A DNA stretch of 64,000 bases. Source: Flavisolibacter longurius (GTDB taxonomy: Bacteria > Bacteroidota > Bacteroidia > Chitinophagales > Chitinophagaceae). Below the pieces are notes generated by a model, which ran no database searches, was not told the DNA's origin, and worked only from the letters and a program-made list of their open reading frames with translations. The stretch lies in assembly GCA_014163555.1 (NCBI GenBank), contig JACJGO010000026.1, forward strand, positions 29,434-93,433, read 5' to 3'. A program made the translations under genes and the position numbers. Positions 58,844-64,000 of the stretch are shown here, one piece after another. Position 1 is the stretch's first letter. Every line of letters begins with the position of its first letter.

Positions 58844-59236
58844 TTAAATGCGGAATACCCGGCAAAGAAGATAAACCGGTTCTGGGTCTCTTCCAGGTTT
58901 AGGGAAGATGGTTTGAGCAACTGGAACGCTTACCTGGTCAGGAAGAAGTAGGTAAGTAAGGAAATGGGCTAGTGCTTCATGTTCAGGTAAATCAGGTGCC
59001 GTAGTGCTTTGTCCAGTTTTGTGAATATCCGTTTTAGAAACTTTTATTACGTCGTTGCAGCAGTCTTTGGCCATGGAACCGGAAGCATCATGCTGACAGC
59101 AACAGTCGGGTTTTGCGCTGACATTCAGTAAGGCGAACTTTACCATCTTGCCCTGACAATAGTGAAAGTCTATCGTGATGCCAAAAGCAGTATTGGCATA
59201 AACAAGCAGGAGAAATATGGTCGTTAAACGTTTCAC
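58844..59236 (-). CDS. HYC_CC_PP-family exported protein (second copy)
   Basis: A 130-residue protein with a signal peptide (TTIFLLLVYANTAFG) and the family hallmarks HYC (IDFHYCQGK), CCC/CC (PDCCCQH, KDCCND) and a late PVYLLCRVFRI. A relative lies at 42484. I use the GTG at 59236, since the in-frame TTG four codons earlier seems less likely. It is convergent with nothing and is preceded by a long non-coding stretch. Confidence 0.8.
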   Translation of the reverse strand: MKRLTTIFLLLVYANTAFGITIDFHYCQGKMVKFALLNVSAKPDCCCQHDASGSMAKDCCNDVIKVSKTDIHKTGQSTTAPDLPEHEALAHFLTYLLLPDQVSVPVAQTIFPKPGRDPEPVYLLCRVFRI

Positions 59237-59248
59237 TAGATGAGACAA

Positions 59249-59717
59249 ATGAACGATCAGAAATCTAGTAAGATGATGACGTAGCTTATCCTAAAACATT
59301 ACTCTTGTCAGTATTCCTGTCGATAAACAGCTAACACAAAGCGCTATGCCATCAGTTAGTGGCTCTTGCATTTTTTTTCAGTGTGAATGCGGGGTACAAC
59401 CGTGCTTGGCAACCGGCGTCCGAATCGTATTTGTTAAGCGAACTGGTTGGCCTCATTTCATATTAACAATTTCTCTTTAGAGACCGCGAGGAAGAAGAAA
59501 CGTCAAGCCCACTGCTTTACTAATTCAATTGTCTAAGTTGACAACCTATCTACGAGTAGAACAGGGCTCCTGCTAAATAGTAGCGCTGACAATAGTATTC
59601 ATTCTCATTCATTTAATTGGTGAATGACAAATCACTCGCATAATTTGAACTTTAAATACCAGCTGCATTTAATACCGCAAAGTCTATCAAGGCGCCAACA
59701 TTTAAGCAATAAACAAA
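59249..59717. other. Non-coding gap
   Basis: I see no gene, tRNA, CRISPR or strong hairpin in these 469 bases. They separate the HYC_CC_PP gene from the end of the copper ATPase operon and must hold the promoter of the HYC_CC_PP gene, but no clear TAnnTTTG box is placed at the right distance. Confidence 0.5.
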
Positions 59718-60935
59718 TTACGGTTTTAGCGAAAGCCTGGCGAGTTTAATAGTTTTCTCGCTATTATCAGACCAGGCAAAGATGACCCTATCACCTGATT
59801 TCGTCATTTGCGGAAATCCACTCGACCTCGCCTCCGAAGATGTCGCAACCGTCATTGCGGGTTCTTTTTTTCCGGAACTGTAAACTTTTGCAGCCTTTAT
59901 CACTGAACCATCCATCCAACTGACCATGGCCGTTTTACCGTCCAACAGTACAATATCCGTCCTTCCGACAGTACTGCCTTCATCCACTCTGATCGGTTTC
60001 GTGAATGTGGCACCTCCGTCTTCAGAAAAAACAACATTCACCTGTGCCTTTTGATTTGGGGACGAAAACCAGGCAACTGCAAGATTGTTGCCTTCCGCAT
60101 CAATGCGTGGCCCGTTGACAGGACAACCCTCTATTTTCCAATTGTCGGCAAATACCGTCTTGGGTGCTGTCCATTTGCCGTCCACATACCGCACAACCGA
60201 CATATCCCTGATCTCGCTGTCCGATCTGTCACGATAAATGACAACCGGCCCACTCGTGGTAATGGCGGCACTTGTTTGGCAGCAGTCACAAACACGGTTA
60301 TCCAATTCCCATTCGTTTATTTTTTTACCGGTTTTGTCTACAACGGCACCTCGAAGAGTCATCTGTCCCTGGTGTCCTCCATGCCCCCCCTGACCCTTTT
60401 CCATTGCGGCATTTCGTCCATCAAGCCAGGAAATAAAATAGCTCTCTCCATAAGGAACGATAGATACAAATCCATGCTCCGCTTTCTTTCCGTCATCATG
60501 AAGAACGACCGGAGTACTCCATGATTTGCCCTGGTCGGAAGAAGCGGTAAGCTTAATGTCGTAAGTGTACGTTCCTTTCTCGCTTTTCTCTAAAAAATGG
60601 GAGATCAGGTTATTGCTTCCATCAGAAGCTAGTAAAGGGTAATCAGCCCAGTTCACAAACCAATTGTCGCCCGAAGCAATGACCGAAGGTTCACTCCATT
60701 TCTCGTCGTTCAAAGTCGAATACTGTAGTGTACTTTTCTGAGCGTTTTTGGTGATCCATGAAAGATAAACGGTTCCATTTTTATCCGTAAACAAATAAGG
60801 TTCGGCACTAACTGAGTCCACCGGCGACTCCATTGACTGCAACCGTGCCAGTTTTTCTGTTGGGCTGCTGGCTGTTCCGGAATCGCAGGAAGCGAAAACG
60901 CCTGCAGCAATGAGGGCAAAGACTACTGTTCTCAT
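59718..60935 (-). CDS. Asp-box (sialidase-like) lipoprotein in the copper operon
   Basis: A 405-residue lipoprotein (AAGVFASCDS) of beta-propeller type. SSDQGKSWS and SEDGGATFT are Asp boxes of the BNR/sialidase repeat family. GQGGHGGHQGQ and VCDCCQTSAA add possible copper ligands. Such propellers occur next to copper ATPases and may bind metal rather than cleave glycans; the sialidase catalytic residues are not evident. It is last in an operon after the TlpA-like gene, overlapping it by 4 bases. Confidence 0.78.
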   Translation of the reverse strand: MRTVVFALIAAGVFASCDSGTASSPTEKLARLQSMESPVDSVSAEPYLFTDKNGTVYLSWITKNAQKSTLQYSTLNDEKWSEPSVIASGDNWFVNWADYPLLASDGSNNLISHFLEKSEKGTYTYDIKLTASSDQGKSWSTPVVLHDDGKKAEHGFVSIVPYGESYFISWLDGRNAAMEKGQGGHGGHQGQMTLRGAVVDKTGKKINEWELDNRVCDCCQTSAAITTSGPVVIYRDRSDSEIRDMSVVRYVDGKWTAPKTVFADNWKIEGCPVNGPRIDAEGNNLAVAWFSSPNQKAQVNVVFSEDGGATFTKPIRVDEGSTVGRTDIVLLDGKTAMVSWMDGSVIKAAKVYSSGKKEPAMTVATSSEARSSGFPQMTKSGDRVIFAWSDNSEKTIKLARLSLKP

Positions 60936-61456
60936 CTTTTACTGTTTATTTTTCGAATCATTTCCATATTTAATGAATCATCCCATTTTCGAAACCCTGT
61001 TTCGGAGAATACCAGTTCTCCTGCAGGACTAAAAATGTACGTCGTTGGCAAGCCCTGTATGCCCAGTTCTTCCAGATTCATTACTCTCGCATAATTGAAA
61101 TGATAAGTGTTATTCTTTTGAAATTCTCTAATCTCCTCTGAACTTTCATCAGAGGCCAGCAAAAAAATAACACCCCTATTATGCAATGAATCCTGGGCTC
61201 TTTTTATGGACGGCATTTCGTAGATGCAGGGTTTGCACCATGTGGCCCAGAAATTCAGGAAGATGGTCTTGCCTTCAAACTGCGCCAGGTCAATTGGCTT
61301 GCTGTCTAAGTCAGTTAACATTGGTTTCGCGATCAGTCTCTTTTCTTTCGGGATGATGGTTTTCTGCTGGTCTGGTGCAGTACATCCGCAGATGGCAATG
61401 AGCATAGCCAAAAGTACGTTTACGGTTTTGCTTTCGTTAACCAGCATCGTCATCAT
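60932..61456 (-). CDS. TlpA-like thioredoxin-fold lipoprotein
   Basis: A 174-residue protein with a lipoprotein signal (LLAMLIAICGC) and a thioredoxin-like domain, active site NFWATWCKPCIYEMP (WCxPC), with GLPTTYIFSPAGEL carrying the cis-proline. It would keep periplasmic cysteines reduced, which metal-binding domains and haem proteins need. It overlaps the copper ATPase gene by 4 bases and the Asp-box gene by 4. Confidence 0.88.
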   Translation of the reverse strand: MMTMLVNESKTVNVLLAMLIAICGCTAPDQQKTIIPKEKRLIAKPMLTDLDSKPIDLAQFEGKTIFLNFWATWCKPCIYEMPSIKRAQDSLHNRGVIFLLASDESSEEIREFQKNNTYHFNYARVMNLEELGIQGLPTTYIFSPAGELVFSETGFRKWDDSLNMEMIRKINSKR

Positions 61457-63651
61457 TTGAACTGTTTTCTTAAGAGTTGTGCATTAAAGGCTACAATGAT
61501 GGTACTTAAACTCATTAATACGGCACCCATCGCCGGACTTAACACAAATCGTGGATATAATATGCCTGCTGCCAGCGGTATGGCTACCACGTTATACCCG
61601 ACTGCCCAAAAAAGGTTCTGTATCATTTTTCGGTAAGTAGCCTTACCAAAAGCAATCATGTTGACGACATCATTCGGATCGCTATTCACTAAGATAATAT
61701 CAGCGGTCTCCGCGGCTACGTCAGTGCCACTTCCAACAGCAATGCCGACATCTGCCTGGGCCAACGCTGGTGCATCGTTTACACCGTCTCCTGTCATAGC
61801 AACGATCTCCCCCTTATCCTGATACTCTTTCAGCTTTTCCTGTTTTTGATGCGGTAACACATTGGCAAGGTAACCAGCCATTCCAAGCTTGTTCGCGACG
61901 GCAGCCGCGATGTTTTCATTGTCTCCTGTTAATAGAAATGATTTGATGTTCAGTGCTTTCAAACGCTCAATAGCCTCAGCGGATGTCTCACGGATAGAGT
62001 CAGCCAGAGTAATAACACCGGACAATTCGTTGTTGATCAACAGGTAACTAATCGTTTCAACGTTTCTATCAACAGAACCGGCAAACAGGGGCAAAGGCAG
62101 ATTGTTTTGCTTGAAATAGTTAGGCCCAACCGACAGCACATCTTTCCCATTCACTTTTCCACTTACGCCAATGCCCTGCATGTAGTTGAAGTTATCCACT
62201 TTCCATAAAGACAGGTTCTTTTGTTTCAGCTTTCGCAGCACGCCATGGGCAATATGGTGTTCTGAATTTTGCTGAACGGAAGCTGCATATTGTAGCACTT
62301 CCTCCTGCGAAAATTTATCGGGAAAGGAAATAACTTGTTGTACTTCATGGGAACCTTTCGTCAGCGTTCCGGTTTTGTCAAAAATAATGGTTGTTAATTT
62401 ACGGGCATTTTCAAACGCAGTCCGGTTACGGATCAACAAGCCGCTGACTGCCGCCTTTGCCGTGGAAATAGCAACCACCAGGGGAATGGCAACACCTAAT
62501 GCATGCGGACAAGATGTAACCATCACCGTAACAAGCCGTTCGAGTGCAAAAGAAAGATCGCCCCGGACCGAATACCAGTAAATGAAAGTAGCAGCCCCAA
62601 TGACAATGGAAACAATTGTCAGCCATTTCGCTACTTTGTCTGCAAGATTTTGCGTATTGGATTTGGCACTTTGTGCAGCCTCCACCAGCGTGACCACCTT
62701 ATTGAGATAACTATCTGCTCCCACTCCGGTAACCCTTACTTTCAATGCACCGTCTCCATTGACAGAACCGGCAATTACTTTCGCCTGGGCTTCTTTGCGC
62801 ACCGGTACACTTTCACCGGTTAACATGCTTTCATTTACAGAAGAAGCCCCTTCAAGCACAAGGCCATCCGCAGGAACTTTTTCGCCCGGCTTTATCAACA
62901 CGATGTCTTCGTTTTTCAGATCCTGCAACTCGATGTCCGTTACTACTCCGGCTCTTTCGACATGGACATTGGAAGGAAGTAATTCAATCAGGGATTGCAG
63001 TGCGTTCGAAGCTGCCATCTGCGAACGCATTTCCAGCCAGTGGCCCAACAGCATGATATCGATCAGTGTGGCCAGCTCCCAGAAAAAGTCCATTCCTTCC
63101 AATCCAAAAACAACCGCCACACTGTACACATAGGCCACAGTGATCGCCAAGGCAACAAGGGTCATCATCCCAATGTTGCGGTACCGGATTTCCCGGATCA
63201 TGCCGGTGAGGAAGGGCCAGCCGCCATAGAAATAGATGACACTGCCAAGGATCAACAACACATAGTTATCCCCGGCAAAACGAATGGAGAAATTCAGCCA
63301 TTGCTGAATCATGTGTGATAATAAGAGCACCGGGATCGTTAAGATCAGACAGCTCCAGAAACGTTTTAAGAAGTCTCCCGTATGATGGCCCGCATGTTTG
63401 TCGTGCATGGATCCTTCTGCAGCACGGCCAGCTTCTTCGTGTGCGTGATGCCCCACGTCTGAACGACTCCCCATCCTGGCTTCTGTCTGTCCCTCTGTAT
63501 CTCTTTGAAGCGGTACCAGCTTCATACCGCAGACAGGACATTGTCCCGGACTATCTTTAATCACCTTCGGGTGCATCGGGCAAGTGTACTGCTGCGGATT
63601 AGACCCGTGCGAGGAATGTTCGGAACCGGCGTGATGATGAGAGTGATCCAT
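61453..63651 (-). CDS. copB: CPH-type copper P1B ATPase with metal-binding N-terminus
   Basis: A 732-residue exporter. It starts with a His-rich stretch and a metal-binding domain ([10 protein letters not shown], then CPVCGMKL), followed by another His-rich segment (MHDKHAGHH). The ion-site motif is CPH (381-383), typical of the Cu-transporting P1B-3 (CopB) group. TGES (278-281), DKTGT (D425) and [13 protein letters not shown] in the last helix support this. It pumps copper out of the cytoplasm and is the first gene of an operon with the TlpA-like and Asp-box genes. Confidence 0.92.
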   Translation of the reverse strand: MDHSHHHAGSEHSSHGSNPQQYTCPMHPKVIKDSPGQCPVCGMKLVPLQRDTEGQTEARMGSRSDVGHHAHEEAGRAAEGSMHDKHAGHHTGDFLKRFWSCLILTIPVLLLSHMIQQWLNFSIRFAGDNYVLLILGSVIYFYGGWPFLTGMIREIRYRNIGMMTLVALAITVAYVYSVAVVFGLEGMDFFWELATLIDIMLLGHWLEMRSQMAASNALQSLIELLPSNVHVERAGVVTDIELQDLKNEDIVLIKPGEKVPADGLVLEGASSVNESMLTGESVPVRKEAQAKVIAGSVNGDGALKVRVTGVGADSYLNKVVTLVEAAQSAKSNTQNLADKVAKWLTIVSIVIGAATFIYWYSVRGDLSFALERLVTVMVTSCPHALGVAIPLVVAISTAKAAVSGLLIRNRTAFENARKLTTIIFDKTGTLTKGSHEVQQVISFPDKFSQEEVLQYAASVQQNSEHHIAHGVLRKLKQKNLSLWKVDNFNYMQGIGVSGKVNGKDVLSVGPNYFKQNNLPLPLFAGSVDRNVETISYLLINNELSGVITLADSIRETSAEAIERLKALNIKSFLLTGDNENIAAAVANKLGMAGYLANVLPHQKQEKLKEYQDKGEIVAMTGDGVNDAPALAQADVGIAVGSGTDVAAETADIILVNSDPNDVVNMIAFGKATYRKMIQNLFWAVGYNVVAIPLAAGILYPRFVLSPAMGAVLMSLSTIIVAFNAQLLRKQFK

Positions 63652-63819
63652 GGTATAATTTTTCTTTTGTATAACATTTCAGAACCGTTAGCAGTTCCGC
63701 TTCATAGAAATGTCTTCAAGTAAAGGGTGCCAGAAAAATCAACGCGGCGCTTTCGGTCGGGGTCATTCTATGCTTGGCTCTCTTTCTGTCGCCGTTTTGA
63801 AAACAAATCCCCTTCTACT

Positions 63820-64000
63820 CTACTCGTCTATTCGTGATAGGCGTCCACTTTCCTCGTTCTTTTTGCCCCGCAACAAAAAATACAGGCCCGCGAGCACAAA
63901 AGGAATACTGAGCAACTGCCCCATGTTGAGTACCAGGCTACTTTCAAATGCCTTTTGGTCAGTTTTGACAAATTCAATCAAAAAACGAGCGGAAAAAACC
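63820..64000 (-). CDS. lgt: Prolipoprotein diacylglyceryl transferase, C-terminus (cut by window edge)
   Basis: The minus strand has an open frame entering from the right edge and ending at TAG 63822-63820, 59 residues. RFLIEFVKTDQ followed by SLVLNMGQLLSIPFVLAG is the conserved end of Lgt (the NMGQ...S-P region and last membrane helix). Lgt adds the lipid to lipoproteins such as those encoded in this island. It lies 168 bases upstream of the copper ATPase gene on the same strand. Confidence 0.85.
   Translation of the reverse strand, partial: VFSARFLIEFVKTDQKAFESSLVLNMGQLLSIPFVLAGLYFLLRGKKNEESGRLSRIDE

Noticed and set aside
1..64000. CRISPR arrays, rRNA, tRNA and intact insertion sequences
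   Set aside because: I looked for regularly spaced direct repeats, tRNA-like cloverleaf ends, rRNA-like stretches and transposase open frames with terminal repeats and saw none.

Overview
The window comes from a Bacteroidota genome, most likely Chitinophagaceae-like. Supporting signs are Bacteroidota promoter boxes (TAnnTTTG with TTTG 17-21 nt upstream), a Bacteroides-type MobA/MobB/MobC mobilization set, a CzcA pump fused to its TolC partner, and Bacteroidota small families such as HYC_CC_PP, DUF6660, DUF6799, DUF5676 and GDCCVxC. It reads as the inside of an integrative conjugative or mobilizable element, or a chromosomal island built from one, loaded with conflict-type and metal-resistance cargo. 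Neither end of an element (integrase, att sites) is visible.

Layout. 1-7250: mobilization and maintenance genes on the minus strand (mobC fragment, mobB relaxase, mobA, a candidate oriT hairpin, radC, a stand-alone MutS domain I, DUF932, ssb, a GIY-YIG nuclease). Two copies of a structured leader RNA, probably the radC RNA motif, precede radC and the GIY-YIG/ssb operon. A 357-aa orphan on the plus strand sits among them. 7399-11986: a compact six-gene minus-strand operon plus a convergent acpS gene. From first to last gene it encodes an acyl-carrier-like small protein, an XRE regulator, an ImmA/IrrE peptidase, a thymidylate-synthase-like protein, an alpha-glutamyl/putrescinyl-thymine pyrophosphorylase-like protein and a MazG-type NTP pyrophosphohydrolase. 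This is my best candidate for a poorly described system: nucleotide or base modification using a phosphopantetheine carrier. 12316-16671: a second cargo system, a divergent pair of operons with a sigma-70-like protein, an unknown protein and another ImmA/IrrE peptidase on the minus strand, and a multi-ubiquitin-like protein, a cysteine-free E2-like protein and a JAB-E1 fusion on the plus strand.

16668-22496 is an iron-type locus: porin, Rieske protein, di-haem DUF1111 protein, DtxR/MntR regulator and TonB receptor. 22829-25016 is an ArsR-MerTP mercury-type operon with small accessory genes. 25006-35224 is a divalent-metal efflux operon (DUF6660, a 59-aa membrane protein, CzcA-TolC fusion, CzcB, a methyltransferase, a NicO-like permease and a Zn/Cd/Pb P-type ATPase). 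35383-42873 is a Cus-type monovalent-metal RND operon whose cusA is split by an in-frame TAA.

42941-53613 carries a SRPBCC gene broken by an in-frame TGA, followed by an energy or ion-homeostasis cluster: P-loop ATPase, Ca-type P-ATPase, ATP-cone endonuclease, alpha-amylase, PRPP synthetase, a 36-aa coupled microORF, heptahaem cytochrome, membrane cytochrome b-like protein and ferredoxin reductase. 53661-63651 is a copper-type island with small Met-, His- and Cys-rich proteins, an AraC regulator with a CxxC N-terminus, an Asp-box lipoprotein, a TlpA-like thioredoxin and a CPH-type copper ATPase. It is followed at the right edge by the 3' end of lgt. Several metal proteins share the small YTCPMHP-type metal-binding domain, which suggests one periplasmic metal-handling network.
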